Assembly: GCA_009699245.1 (NCBI GenBank)
Contig: WLOQ01000007.1
Location: forward strand, 1 to 64,000
Direction: 5' to 3'
From: Actinomycetota bacterium
Lineage (GTDB): Bacteria; Actinomycetota; Thermoleophilia; Solirubrobacterales; Solirubrobacteraceae
DNA length: 64,000 bases
Program-made: the position numbers and the translations under genes
The notes under the pieces: model-generated
Database searches by the model: none
The model's input: only the letters and a program-made list of their open reading frames with translations
Told to the model about the DNA's origin: nothing
Shown: positions 24,191-33,075 of the stretch, piece after piece
How positions within the stretch are numbered: position 1 is the first letter of the stretch
Layout of the letters: every line of letters begins with the position of its first letter

Positions 24191-26338
24191 CTACTTGATG
24201 AACAGCATCTCGCTGTACTTGGGCAGCGGCCACAGGTCGTCCGCGACGAGCTTCTCGAGCCGGTCAGCGACCTCGCGCGTGGCATTCATCGCGGGGATGA
24301 CCTTGTCGCGCATGTACTTCGCGTGGGTCAGGCCCTCCTCGGAGGGATGGTTCGCGTTGACCTTCTCGAGCACCTTGATCTGCTTGAGGAACTCGTCGGC
24401 GGTGCTCTTGAGCTCCGTCGCGGCCGGGGTCAGGCCGGCGGCCTTGAGCTCCGTGAGGTAGCGCACCGCGGCGGGGAGGATCATCGTGCGGGCCATCGAT
24501 GCGGCGGTCTCCGCCTCGATGTTGAGCTTCGTCGAGTACTGCTCGACGGCCACCTCGTAGCGGGACTCGAGCTCGCGCTCGGAGAGCACTTCGTAGCGCT
24601 CGAATGCACGGATGGTGGCCTTCTCGACGAGCCACGGAAGGGCGTCCGGCGTTGTCGGCAGGTTGGCGAGGCCGCGCTTGGCAGCCTCCTTGTGCCAGGC
24701 GTCGGAGTAGCCGTCGCCGCCGAAGACGATGCGCTTGTGCTTCTTCCAGGCGCCCTTGACGACCTCGAGGACCGCCTCGTCGCGCGACTTGCCCTTCGCC
24801 TGCAGCGCCTCGATCTTGTCGACGAAGGCATCGATCGCCTCGGCGACGATCGTGTTGAGCGTCGTGTTGATGAGGCCGATCGACATGCTCGAGCCCGGTG
24901 CGCGGAACTCGAACTTGTTGCCCGTGAAGGCGAACGGCGAGGTGCGGTTGCGGTCGCCGCCGTGGAGCGGCAGCGGCGGCAGGACCGGCGTGCCGAGCCC
25001 GAGGAAGTTCCCCTTGTTGCTCTCTGAGCCCTTGCCGGCCGCGACGGCGTCGAACGCCCGCTCGAGCTCGCCGCCCAGGAAGACCGAGATGATCGCGGGC
25101 GGCGCCTCATTGGCCCCGAGGCGGTGATCCTGGCCGGCCGTGGCCACGGTCGCGCGCAGGAGTTGCTGGTGGGTGTCGACCGCCGAGAGGACGGCGGCGC
25201 AGAAGAACAGGAACTGGATGTTGTCGGCCGGCGTGTCGCCCGGATCGAGCAGGTTGTGGCCGCTGTCGGTGCCCATCGACCAGTTGTTGTGCTTGCCCGA
25301 GCCGTTGACGCCGGCGAAGGGCTTCTCGTGGAGCAGGCAGACGAGGCCGTAGCGACGCGCGACGTTCTGCAGCACCTGCATCGTCAGCTGCTGATGGTCG
25401 GAGCCGACGTTCGAGCTCTCGAACATCGGGGCCAGCTCGTACTGCGCCGGCGCGACCTCGTTGTGGCGGGTCTTGATCGGGACGCCGAGGCGCTGGAGCT
25501 CACGCTCGACCTCGAGCATGTAGGCGAGCACGCGCTCGGGGATCGAGCCGAAGTAGTGCTCGTCGAGCTCGTGACCCTTCGGCGGCTTGGCGCCGAAGAG
25601 CGTGCGGCCCGTCGTGTAGAGGTCGGGGCGCTCGTAGTAGTACTGCTCGTCGATCAGGAAGTACTCCTGCTCCGGGCCGACGGTCGTGAAGATCCGGGTC
25701 GTCGTCTTGTCGCCGAAGACCTTCAGCGCGCGCAGGGCGACCCTCGAGAGCGCATCCATCGAGCGCAGGAGCGGGATCTTCTGGTCGAGCGCCTCGCCGG
25801 TCCACGACACGAAGGCCGTCGGGATGCAGAGGAAGCTGCCGTTCGGGTTCTCGAGGATGAACGCCGGGGACGTGGGGTCCCACGCGGTGTAGCCGCGCGC
25901 CTCGAAGGTCGCGCGGATGCCGCCCGTGGGGAACGACGAGGCGTCCGGCTCGCCCTGGATCAGCTCCTTGCCGGAGAACTCGGCGATCGCGGTGCCGTCA
26001 CCGGAAGGATTGAAGAAGGAGTCGTGCTTCTCGGCGGTCAGCCCGGTCAGCGGCTGGAACCAGTGCGTGTAGTGCGTCGCGCCGCGCTCCATCGCCCATT
26101 CGCGCATCTCCTTGGCGACGACGTCGGCGAGGGCTGGGTCGAGCGGCGCGCCGGCCGAGAGCGTGGCCTCGAGCTTGCGGTAGACCTCCTTGGGGAGGCG
26201 CTGACGCTGCACAGCCGTGCTGAAGACGTTCTCGCCGTAGACGTTCGCCGCGAGCTTGCTCAGATCGACGGTGCCGTCCCCGCCGACGCTGCTCCACTGC
26301 GCCGCGTTGACGTTGGCATGACGGTTCTTCGTGGCCAT
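24191..26338 (-). CDS. glnN: Glutamine synthetase, type III
   Basis: ATP-dependent ligation of ammonia to glutamate. The length of 715 residues fits GSIII (about 700-730) and not GSI (about 470). Characteristic parts are the N-terminal extension with ENVFS (about 34-38), [12 protein letters not shown], the metal and ATP residues in PEQEYFLID, the ammonia/substrate site [18 protein letters not shown], and the long C-terminal helical tail. GSI-type adenylylation is not expected. Divergent from amt-glnK, separated by 224 bases that contain paired dyads. AAGGA lies about 6 bases before the ATG. Confidence 0.96.
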   Translation of the reverse strand: MATKNRHANVNAAQWSSVGGDGTVDLSKLAANVYGENVFSTAVQRQRLPKEVYRKLEATLSAGAPLDPALADVVAKEMREWAMERGATHYTHWFQPLTGLTAEKHDSFFNPSGDGTAIAEFSGKELIQGEPDASSFPTGGIRATFEARGYTAWDPTSPAFILENPNGSFLCIPTAFVSWTGEALDQKIPLLRSMDALSRVALRALKVFGDKTTTRIFTTVGPEQEYFLIDEQYYYERPDLYTTGRTLFGAKPPKGHELDEHYFGSIPERVLAYMLEVERELQRLGVPIKTRHNEVAPAQYELAPMFESSNVGSDHQQLTMQVLQNVARRYGLVCLLHEKPFAGVNGSGKHNNWSMGTDSGHNLLDPGDTPADNIQFLFFCAAVLSAVDTHQQLLRATVATAGQDHRLGANEAPPAIISVFLGGELERAFDAVAAGKGSESNKGNFLGLGTPVLPPLPLHGGDRNRTSPFAFTGNKFEFRAPGSSMSIGLINTTLNTIVAEAIDAFVDKIEALQAKGKSRDEAVLEVVKGAWKKHKRIVFGGDGYSDAWHKEAAKRGLANLPTTPDALPWLVEKATIRAFERYEVLSERELESRYEVAVEQYSTKLNIEAETAASMARTMILPAAVRYLTELKAAGLTPAATELKSTADEFLKQIKVLEKVNANHPSEEGLTHAKYMRDKVIPAMNATREVADRLEKLVADDLWPLPKYSEMLFIK

Positions 26339-26422
26339 GGGGTCCTTGGATTCCTCTCGACGGTGACGCACTGACGGCGCGCATGACACTAGGCGCGCGG
26401 GTCGCACCAGACCTTATCCCGA

Positions 26423-26453
26423 TGTCCAAAGTCGCAGCCGGTCCATTTGGACA
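26423..26453. promoter_or_regulatory. Dyad 1 in the glnN-amt control region
   Basis: TGTCCAAA (26423-26430) and TTTGGACA (26446-26453) are perfect inverted copies separated by 15 bases. The arm sequence matches that of dyad 2, which suggests one dimeric regulator binding both. Confidence 0.6.
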
Positions 26454-26464
26454 CGCGGTGGAGG

Positions 26465-26494
26465 TGTCGAAACGCCGCCTCCAAACCTTCGACA
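26465..26494. promoter_or_regulatory. Dyad 2 in the glnN-amt control region
   Basis: TGTCGAAA (26465-26472) and CTTCGACA (26487-26494) are inverted with 14 bases between; seven of eight arm positions pair. Together with dyad 1 the consensus is TGTCSAAA...YTTSGACA. The centres are about 41-42 bases apart, close to four helical turns. Confidence 0.6.
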
Positions 26495-26562
26495 TGGGGC
26501 CAATGGAGGACGCGCGAGCACAACGCAGACTGCGCTGCACACCCCGACCCCATGGAGGATCC

Positions 26563-28020
26563 ATGAGACGTTCACTCGGCCTACGGGCCATGTGCGTGGT
26601 ACTTGCGTTGTCGCTGCTCGCTCCGGCGGCGGCGAGCGCTGATGTCTGGCAGGCCAAGGGCGTGCCGGAATCCGTCGGCATCAACACCCTCTGGGTGGTG
26701 ATCGCCGCCGTCCTCGTGATCTTCATGCAGGTCGGCTTCATGTTCCTCGAGATCGGCTTCTCCCGCGGGAAGAACGCCGGCACGATCGTCGCGAAGATCT
26801 TCACGAACTTCTCGATCGCCGCGATCCTCTACTGGGCGGTCGGATTCGCGTTCGCCTTCGGCGGAGGCCTCGGCCACGTGATCGGCACGGAGGGCTTCTT
26901 CCTGCGTGACTTCGGGAACCCGACGGATGCGTTCCCGATCATGGGCTTCTCCGACGCCACGATCGAGGCGAAGTGGCTGTTCCAGTTCTCATTCTGCGCC
27001 GTCTCGCTGGCGATCGTCTGGGGCACGACGCTCGAGCGCATCAAGTTCGGCGTCTACGTCATCTACGCGATCTTCTTCGCGGCGCTGATCTACCCGATCT
27101 TCTCGGGCTGGGTCTTCGGCGGCGGCTGGCTGCAGGCGAACGTCGGCATGCAGGACTTCGCCGGTTCGACGGCGGTCCACCTCATCGGCGCCACCGGCGG
27201 TCTCGCGGTCCTGCTGCTGCTCGGAGCCCGCAAGGGCAAGTACGGCCCTGACGGCAAGCCGCGGGCGATCCCCGGCCACAACATGCCGCTGTTCGGCCTG
27301 AGCGTCGGCATCCTGCTCATCGGCTGGTTCGGGTTCAACCCGGGCTCGACCCTCAACGCGCTCGACACCCGCTTTGCGGAGGTCGCCGTCGTGACGCTCC
27401 TCGCCGCGGGCGCCGGTGCGCTCGGTGCGCTCGTCACCTCGTGGAGGATCACGAAGACGATCGACATCGGCATGGTCGGCAACGGCGTGATCGGTGCACT
27501 CGTCGCGATCACGGCCCCGTCGGGCTACGTCGTCCCCTGGGCCGGCGTCGTCATCGGCCTCGTGGCCGGCGTGATCGTGCCGCTCGGCGTCTACGCGATC
27601 GACAAGAAGCTCGACGACCCGGTGGGTGCGCTCACCGCGCACGGCCTCTGCGGCATCTGGGGGACGCTCTCGTGCGGCCTCTTCACCCTCCCGGCACTGG
27701 CGGAGTTCAACACCGTCGGCAAGGGCGGGCTCCTCTACACCGGTTCCTTCTCGCAGCTCGGGAACCAGGCGCTCGGTGTGGTGGTCGTGTTCGTGGGCGT
27801 CTTCGTGACCAGCTACCTCGTGTTCTGGCTCATCAAGAAGACCTACGGCCTGCGCGTCACCGAGGAGGAGGAGTTCCAGGGACTCGACATCTCCGAGCAC
27901 GGGATGTACGGGTACCCGGAGCAGTTCATTCCCGCATCCGAGCTCGTGGGCTACGGTGCGGCACCCCAGCATGGCGCAGCGGTCTCCGCCGGCGCTGCAA
28001 CGACGGAGGTCACGGCATGA
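26563..28020 (+). CDS. amtB: Ammonium transporter (Amt/AmtB)
   Basis: Trimeric membrane channel for ammonium. 485 residues, with a signal peptide (about 1-26, ending ASAD) and eleven membrane helices. The twin-histidine pore is supported by DFAGSTAVHLIGATGG and LTAHGLCGIWG. GWFGFNPGSTLNAL is a highly conserved family block. The cytoplasmic tail (from about 430) is longer than usual. The ATG has a strong GGAGGA site. It overlaps glnK by 4 bases (ATGA), so the pair is translationally coupled. Confidence 0.95.
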   Translation: MRRSLGLRAMCVVLALSLLAPAAASADVWQAKGVPESVGINTLWVVIAAVLVIFMQVGFMFLEIGFSRGKNAGTIVAKIFTNFSIAAILYWAVGFAFAFGGGLGHVIGTEGFFLRDFGNPTDAFPIMGFSDATIEAKWLFQFSFCAVSLAIVWGTTLERIKFGVYVIYAIFFAALIYPIFSGWVFGGGWLQANVGMQDFAGSTAVHLIGATGGLAVLLLLGARKGKYGPDGKPRAIPGHNMPLFGLSVGILLIGWFGFNPGSTLNALDTRFAEVAVVTLLAAGAGALGALVTSWRITKTIDIGMVGNGVIGALVAITAPSGYVVPWAGVVIGLVAGVIVPLGVYAIDKKLDDPVGALTAHGLCGIWGTLSCGLFTLPALAEFNTVGKGGLLYTGSFSQLGNQALGVVVVFVGVFVTSYLVFWLIKKTYGLRVTEEEEFQGLDISEHGMYGYPEQFIPASELVGYGAAPQHGAAVSAGAATTEVTA

Positions 28021-28385
28021 AGAAGGTGGAGGCATACATTCGCCACGAGGCTTTCGAGCCGATCCGGATGGAGCTGCTCGAGCTCGGATTCCCCTCGCTG
28101 ACGGTCAGCGAGGTCAAGGGCTCCGGCCGGCAGAAGGGGATCGTCGAGACGTACCGCGGCGCATCTCTCACGAACTACCTGCGCCCGAAGATCAAGATCG
28201 AGTGCGTGGTGGCGGCGGCAGACGTGAAGACGATCGTCGACACGATCCTGAAGTACGCACAGACAGGATCGGTCGGCGACGGGAAGATCTTCGTGATGCC
28301 CGTCGATCAGGCGTATCGGGTGCGCACAGGAGAGTCGGGGGACGAAGTTCTCCAGACGCATCCTGGTGCGGCGGCGGAGGCCTAA
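28017..28385 (+). CDS. glnK: PII signal-transduction protein with altered T-loop
   Basis: Nitrogen and energy sensor that plugs the ammonium channel. The 122-residue protein shows the PII fold: MKKVEAYIRHEAFEPIRMEL, the B-loop region TGSVGDGKIFVMPV, and GRQKGIVETYRGASLTNYLRPKIKIE around the T-loop. At the residue usually modified (Tyr51 in YRGAEY) it has Leu in YRGASL, so uridylylation or adenylylation there is not possible. The C-terminal tail (about 105-122) is longer than usual. Linkage to amt and glnN supports the assignment. Confidence 0.94.
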   Translation: MKKVEAYIRHEAFEPIRMELLELGFPSLTVSEVKGSGRQKGIVETYRGASLTNYLRPKIKIECVVAAADVKTIVDTILKYAQTGSVGDGKIFVMPVDQAYRVRTGESGDEVLQTHPGAAAEA

Positions 28386-28397
28386 GGCCGTAGGACC

Positions 28398-28430
28398 GCG
28401 CGGGGCGGCTTAGGATGAGCCGCCCCGCGC
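28398..28430. terminator. Bidirectional terminator between glnK and a convergent lipoprotein gene
   Basis: A perfect 13-pair GC-rich stem (GCGCGGGGCGGCT and its complement) with a 7-base loop. It lies 12 bases after the glnK stop and 9 bases from the convergent stop, so it can serve both. Confidence 0.75.
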
Positions 28431-28439
28431 CCGCTGCGG

Positions 28440-29036
28440 TCAGGGGGCGCGGTGGATGACCGCGCCGGTGCGCGGGTTCACCGAGGACACGCGCGGACGG
28501 CGCGTGATGCGGACCGTGAAGGAGCCCTCTGGCACCGTGTCGGCCGGCGTACGGGCGATGGCGTTGCCGTTGAGGCCCGCGCCGACCCGGTAGCGCACGA
28601 GGTGCGTGCCGGCCGTCATGGCCGTCAGGACGAAGGTGAAGGTGCGCTCGCGCCCGGCGGCCAGCGGCCCGAGCGCCCAGGTGTTGACGTAGGCGGTCTT
28701 GCCGCCGACGGGGCCCAGGTCGATGACCCAGATCGGTCGGGAGGCGTCCATCGCGTCGGGCTGCGCCTCGCGCGCGGCCAGGCCGTCGACGGTCAGCGCG
28801 ACGTCGGGAATCGTCTCCCGGCCCGCGTTGCGCACGGTCACGCGCATGCGCGACGTCTGCCCGAGGCCCTGGAGTGGCGGGAACGACGCCTGCGTGATCT
28901 CGGCGGTGTATGTGCCGCGAGGCTCGTCCGCATCCTGTGAGGCACCACCGCCGCAGCCCGCGAGCGCGATGAGCGCGGCGATCACTGGGGCGGCGCCCAG
29001 CACCCGCCGAAGCCCGCTGGAACCGCTGCTCGTCAC
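28440..29036 (-). CDS. Lipoprotein with CARDB-like beta domain, unknown function
   Basis: About 198 residues. The signal peptide ends in the lipobox IALAGCG, giving a lipid-anchored protein. The mature part looks like an immunoglobulin-like domain of the CARDB type: MRVTVRNAGRETIPDVALTV, then YVNTWALGPLAAGRERTFTF and GTHLVRYRVGAGLNG. The GTG at 29036 was chosen because TAGCGT lies 8 bases upstream; GTG at 29054 is in frame but covers that promoter. It faces away from the Mce operon. Confidence 0.75.
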   Translation of the reverse strand: MTSSGSSGLRRVLGAAPVIAALIALAGCGGGASQDADEPRGTYTAEITQASFPPLQGLGQTSRMRVTVRNAGRETIPDVALTVDGLAAREAQPDAMDASRPIWVIDLGPVGGKTAYVNTWALGPLAAGRERTFTFVLTAMTAGTHLVRYRVGAGLNGNAIARTPADTVPEGSFTVRITRRPRVSSVNPRTGAVIHRAP

Positions 29037-29109
29037 GACTCGCGACGCTACCACAGGGCCCGGTGCGCGCCCGCAGCTGGAGGGCCGATGCGCCCACTCC
29101 CGATGGGGT

Positions 29110-29139
29110 TTGCGACCGATCCGCAGGCTCGCATAGAGT
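29110..29139 (+). promoter_or_regulatory. Promoter of the Mce operon
   Basis: TTGCGA (29110-29115), an 18-base spacer and TAGAGT (29134-29139) lie about 50 bases upstream of the first permease gene. A strong ribosome site (GGGGGAGGAGG) follows. This is a leadered promoter, fitting a well-translated operon. Confidence 0.5.
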
Positions 29140-29188
29140 CCACCGGCACCAGTCGGGTCGATCCAGCGAGCAGGGGGAGGAGGTGCAC

Positions 29189-29995
29189 GTGGTCCGCAGC
29201 GCCGCAGACCGGGCCACCGCGCCCGCCAGGAGCTTCTTCGAGGAGATCGGCGACATGATGATCCTCACGGGTCGCACGCTCGTCTCCGCGGTCCGGCCGC
29301 CGTATCCCTATGGCGGCGAGTTCGTCGCGCAGTTCCTCTTCGCGATGCGGCTCTGCTGGTTCCCGCTGCTCGTTTCGACCGTGGCGTTCGGCTACGCCGC
29401 CCCGGGCCTGCAGGCCGCGAACTTCCTCGTCCTCTTCGGCGCGCTCGATCGGCTCGGCGGGTTCTTCGTGCTCGCCTCGATCCGCGAGTTCGCGCCCTTC
29501 GTGACGGCGATCGTGCTCGCCGGCGTCGCCGGGACGGCGATCACGGCCGATCTCGGCGCCCGCAAGATCCGCGAGGAGCTCGATGCGCTCCAGGTCCTCG
29601 GCGTCGATCCGGTGAAGAACCTCGTCGTCCCGCGCTTCCTCGCCCTGATGCTCGTCACGGGCCTCTTCGACATCTACGCCCTGCTCTTCGGCATCCTCGG
29701 CGGCATCATGACAACGCTCGTGAACCACGCCCCGCTCGGGCCGTTCTGGGCGACGTTCTTCACCAACGCCTCGGTCACCGACCTCTGGGGGTCGGTGCTC
29801 AAGTGCACGCTCTTCGGGGCGATCATCGCGGTCGTCTGCTGTTACAAGGGGATGACGGCCTCCGGTGGCGCCGCGGGGGTCGGGCGCGCCGTGAACCAGG
29901 CAGTCGTCATCGCGTTCCTCGGGGTCTTCGCGTTCAACTACGTGTTCACGCAGACGCTGCTCGCGACCCATCCCGAGATCAACGTCATCCGGTAG
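29189..29995 (+). CDS. yrbEA: Mce-system permease YrbE-A (MlaE family)
   Basis: One of two integral membrane subunits of the Mce lipid importer. 268 residues with about six hydrophobic segments. The MlaE signature is clear: AIVLAGVAGTAITADLGARKIREELDALQVLGVDPVK, where the E-x-D-A-L motif contacts the ATPase. GTG start with GGGGGAGG at good spacing; GTG at 29183 is an alternative. The second permease follows after 8 bases. Confidence 0.92.
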   Translation: MVRSAADRATAPARSFFEEIGDMMILTGRTLVSAVRPPYPYGGEFVAQFLFAMRLCWFPLLVSTVAFGYAAPGLQAANFLVLFGALDRLGGFFVLASIREFAPFVTAIVLAGVAGTAITADLGARKIREELDALQVLGVDPVKNLVVPRFLALMLVTGLFDIYALLFGILGGIMTTLVNHAPLGPFWATFFTNASVTDLWGSVLKCTLFGAIIAVVCCYKGMTASGGAAGVGRAVNQAVVIAFLGVFAFNYVFTQTLLATHPEINVIR

Positions 29996-30003
29996 ACGCA
30001 GCC

Positions 30004-30807
30004 GTGCAACCGAACAGCTGGCTGAGCGTCCCACGCGACTGGATCGCCTCCTTCGGAGAGATCTCGAAGTTCGCCGGGCGCATGCTGCGCGACGTCCTCA
30101 CGCTGCGCGTCCTGCGCTTCTTCGGCGAGACGCTGCGCCAGGCGGGCATCCTCATCGTCTCCTCGACGCTCGTCATCTGGGGCCTCGTCTTCATCATCGG
30201 CCTGCAGTGCGGGATCGAGGGCGCGTACTTCAACCGCTCGGTCGGCGCGCCGGCCTACGCGGGCGTCTTCGCCGCGTGGTGCGACCTGCGCGAGCTCGTG
30301 CCCTACGCGTTCGGGTACATGATGGCCGCGAAGGTCGGCACGGGCATCGTCGCCGAGCTCGGTTCGATGCGGATTTCGGAGGAGATCGACGCCCTCGAAG
30401 TGATGGGGTTCGACTCGATGCTCTTCCTCTGCGCGACGCGCCTGCTGGCGGCGTGGATGGTGCTGCCCTTCATGTACGTTGCCGCTGTGGGAGCCGGTTT
30501 CCTGGCGAGTTATCTGGCGGTGGTGGTCCAGATCGGCGAGGTGTCGCAGGGCGGCTACTCGCTGATCTTCTGGCAATTCCAGAACCCGCCCGACCTCCTC
30601 TTCAGCGCGGCGAAGGCGATGACGATGGCGACGATCATCGTGCTCGTGGGCTGTTACTACGGCTACACGGCGCGCGGGGGACCGGTGGGCGTCGGGACGG
30701 CCACCGCGAAATCGATGGTGCTGAACATCGTGCTCGTGCATCTCATCGGGATGCTCGGCACACAGGTCTTCTGGGGCGCGAACCCGCGCGCACCGATCGG
30801 AGGATGA
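30004..30807 (+). CDS. yrbEB: Mce-system permease YrbE-B (MlaE family)
   Basis: Second permease subunit, 267 residues. It has the same motif as its partner, here VGTGIVAELGSMRISEEIDALEVMGFDSM, and a C-terminal GCYYGYTARGGPVGVGTATAKSMV block typical of YrbE proteins. The N-terminus (about 1-40) is an amphipathic segment. GTG start. The stop overlaps the next ATG (ATGA), linking it to the ATPase gene. Confidence 0.92.
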   Translation: MQPNSWLSVPRDWIASFGEISKFAGRMLRDVLTLRVLRFFGETLRQAGILIVSSTLVIWGLVFIIGLQCGIEGAYFNRSVGAPAYAGVFAAWCDLRELVPYAFGYMMAAKVGTGIVAELGSMRISEEIDALEVMGFDSMLFLCATRLLAAWMVLPFMYVAAVGAGFLASYLAVVVQIGEVSQGGYSLIFWQFQNPPDLLFSAAKAMTMATIIVLVGCYYGYTARGGPVGVGTATAKSMVLNIVLVHLIGMLGTQVFWGANPRAPIGG

Positions 30808-31670
30808 GCATGAGCGGCGATCTGCAGAGCAGCGGTCCCGACGTCGTCGACGAGGTGCAGCCCCCGCGCGAGGACGAGTACCACTGGCATACGGGCCTCA
30901 ACCGCCCGACCGGCGTGCCGGATGCCGTCGAGTTCCTCGGCGTGCACAAGGCGTTCGGCAGCAATCAGATCCTGCGCGGACTCAACATGGGGCTGCCCGA
31001 GGGCAAGATCTCGATGATCCTCGGGCCGTCGGGCACCGGCAAATCGGTCTGCATCAAGCACATGGTCGGTCTGCTCTATCCGGACGACGGCGACGTCCTC
31101 GTCCACGGACAGTCGGTCCCGTCGATGCGCGACCACGAGCTGTTCGAGATGCGCAAGAAGTTCGGCGTGCTCTTCCAGGACGGCGCGCTCTTCGGGTCGA
31201 TGAACCTCTATGACAACGTCGCCTTCCCGCTGCGGCAGCACACCGACAAGGGCGAGGACGAGATCCGTGACATCGTCAGCGGCCGCCTGCGCGAGGTCGG
31301 TCTCGGCGACTCCGGCGAGAAGATGCCGAACGAGCTCTCCGGCGGCATGCGCAAGCGCGCCGGGTTCGCGCGGGCGCTCGTCCTCGACCCGGACATCGTC
31401 CTCTTCGACGAGCCGGACTCGGGCCTCGACCCGGTCCGCACCGCGCTGCTCTGCGAGCTGATCCAGGAGATCCACGCGGAGAACGGCGGCGCCTACACGG
31501 TCATCACCCACGACATCATGAGCGCCCGCCGCGTGGCCGAGTACATCGCGGTGCTCTGGCGCGGGCGGATCGTCGAGGCCGGTCCCGCCGAGGAGCTCTT
31601 CAACTCCGAGAACGCCTTCGTCCGTCAGTTTCTCTCCGGCGCGGCCCAGGGCCCGCTCGGGATGGAGTGA
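30804..31670 (+). CDS. mceG: Mce-system ATPase (MceG/MlaF-like)
   Basis: Energises lipid uptake by the YrbE permeases. 288 residues with an extra N-terminal stretch of about 45. Walker A is GPSGTGKS, the Q loop is LFQDGALFGSM, the signature is LSGGMRKRAGFARAL, Walker B is IVLFDEPDSGLDP and the switch is THDIMSARR. The LSGGMRKR form and the FQDGAL phrase are typical of MlaF/Mkl ATPases. In mycobacteria mceG is unlinked to mce operons; here it sits inside one. Confidence 0.93.
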   Translation: MSMSGDLQSSGPDVVDEVQPPREDEYHWHTGLNRPTGVPDAVEFLGVHKAFGSNQILRGLNMGLPEGKISMILGPSGTGKSVCIKHMVGLLYPDDGDVLVHGQSVPSMRDHELFEMRKKFGVLFQDGALFGSMNLYDNVAFPLRQHTDKGEDEIRDIVSGRLREVGLGDSGEKMPNELSGGMRKRAGFARALVLDPDIVLFDEPDSGLDPVRTALLCELIQEIHAENGGAYTVITHDIMSARRVAEYIAVLWRGRIVEAGPAEELFNSENAFVRQFLSGAAQGPLGME

Positions 31671-31724
31671 GCCGGACCTCCGCTCGATGCCGACGACCGT
31701 CCATCAGACCGCGCCGGGGTGCGC

Positions 31725-33068
31725 ATGAGTCCCGCGAGGGGAATCGTCGCGGGGCTCTTCGCCGTCGCCGCGGTGCTGCTGGCGGTCGTGCTCCTGACGG
31801 GGGACTCGACGCGCGAGTATCGGATCGTCTTCCAGACGGCCGGGCAGCTCGTCAACGACAACGACGTCCAGATCGGCGGCCGGCGGATCGGCGCGGTCAA
31901 GGACATCCGCCTGACCGACGACAACCTCGCCGAGGTCACGGTCTCGGTGAAGAAGCCGTACGCGCCGCTGCACCGCGGCACGACGGCCACGATCCGCGCG
32001 ACGTCGATCTCCGGCGTCGCCAACCGCTACGTCGAGCTCTCGCCCGGGCCGACGAGCGCACCCGCGCTCGGGGACAACGCGATCATCGGTGAGGACCGCA
32101 CGACCACGATCGTCGACCTCGACCAGATCTTCAACAGCCTCGACGAGGAGACGAGCAAGGGCCTGCAGGAGGTCATCCGCGGCTTCGGGACGTGGTACGC
32201 CGGCAAGGGCGCGGAGGGGAACGCCGCAGCCAAGTACTTCTCGCCCGCGCTGACGCAGACCCGCCTCCTCGTCGAGCAGCTCAATGCCGACCGGCCCGCG
32301 CTGGAGACGGTGCTCACCGAGACGTCGAAGGTCGTCGCGACGCTCGCCTCGCAGGCGCCGACGCTCACGGACATGGTGTCGAACGCCAACACGACGCTCG
32401 GCGCAATCGCCGATGAGAATCGGTCGCTCGCGCAGGCGCTCGACTACCTGCCGCAGACCCTGCGCCGTGGCAGCACGACCTTCGTCAACCTGCGCAACGC
32501 GCTCGATGACGTCGACAAGCTCGTCGCCGCCTCGGGTCCGGCGACCGAGGACCTCGCTCCGTTTCTCGCCGAGCTGCGCCCGCTCCTTGAGACGGCGACG
32601 CCGACCTTCACCGACCTCTCGCGACTCGTGCGCACCCCCGGCGCCAACAACGACCTCACCGAGTTGCTGCGCACCGCGCCGTCGCTCGCCGCCCAAGGAT
32701 CGAAGACCTTCCCCGACTCGGTCAAGGCGCTCAACGCCTCGCTGCCGGTGCTGAGCTTCATCCGCCCGTACACCCCCGACCTCGTCGGCTGGCTGCGCGA
32801 CTTCGGGCAGTCGACGGCGAACTACGACGCCAACGGCCATTTCGCCCGCGTCGCCCCGGTCTTCAACGCCTTCAGCTACGACTCCGGGTCGAACACGCTG
32901 GTCCCCGTCGCGCCGGCGAACCGCAAGCCGGGCCTGCAGAACGGTCTCCAGTACATCCAGCGCTGCCCGGGCGCCGCGAGCCAGGCGCCGGCGGACGGCA
33001 GCGCGCCGTGGCGTGATGTGAGCGGCACACTCGACTGCGACTCCTCGATCGTCCTTCCAGGGCCGTGA
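31725..33068 (+). CDS. mceA: MCE-domain protein 1 of 6
   Basis: 447 residues with one N-terminal membrane helix (about 6-24) and then the MCE/MlaD domain (about 30-110: FQTAGQLVNDNDVQIGGRRIG). This is followed by a long helical region and a C-terminal part with two cysteines (RCPG and TLDCDSS). MCE proteins assemble as hexamers or stacked rings that shuttle lipids. It lies 54 bases after the ATPase. ATG was chosen; a GTG two codons earlier is also possible. No lipobox. Confidence 0.9.
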   Translation: MSPARGIVAGLFAVAAVLLAVVLLTGDSTREYRIVFQTAGQLVNDNDVQIGGRRIGAVKDIRLTDDNLAEVTVSVKKPYAPLHRGTTATIRATSISGVANRYVELSPGPTSAPALGDNAIIGEDRTTTIVDLDQIFNSLDEETSKGLQEVIRGFGTWYAGKGAEGNAAAKYFSPALTQTRLLVEQLNADRPALETVLTETSKVVATLASQAPTLTDMVSNANTTLGAIADENRSLAQALDYLPQTLRRGSTTFVNLRNALDDVDKLVAASGPATEDLAPFLAELRPLLETATPTFTDLSRLVRTPGANNDLTELLRTAPSLAAQGSKTFPDSVKALNASLPVLSFIRPYTPDLVGWLRDFGQSTANYDANGHFARVAPVFNAFSYDSGSNTLVPVAPANRKPGLQNGLQYIQRCPGAASQAPADGSAPWRDVSGTLDCDSSIVLPGP

Positions 33069-33075
33069 TCGGACG

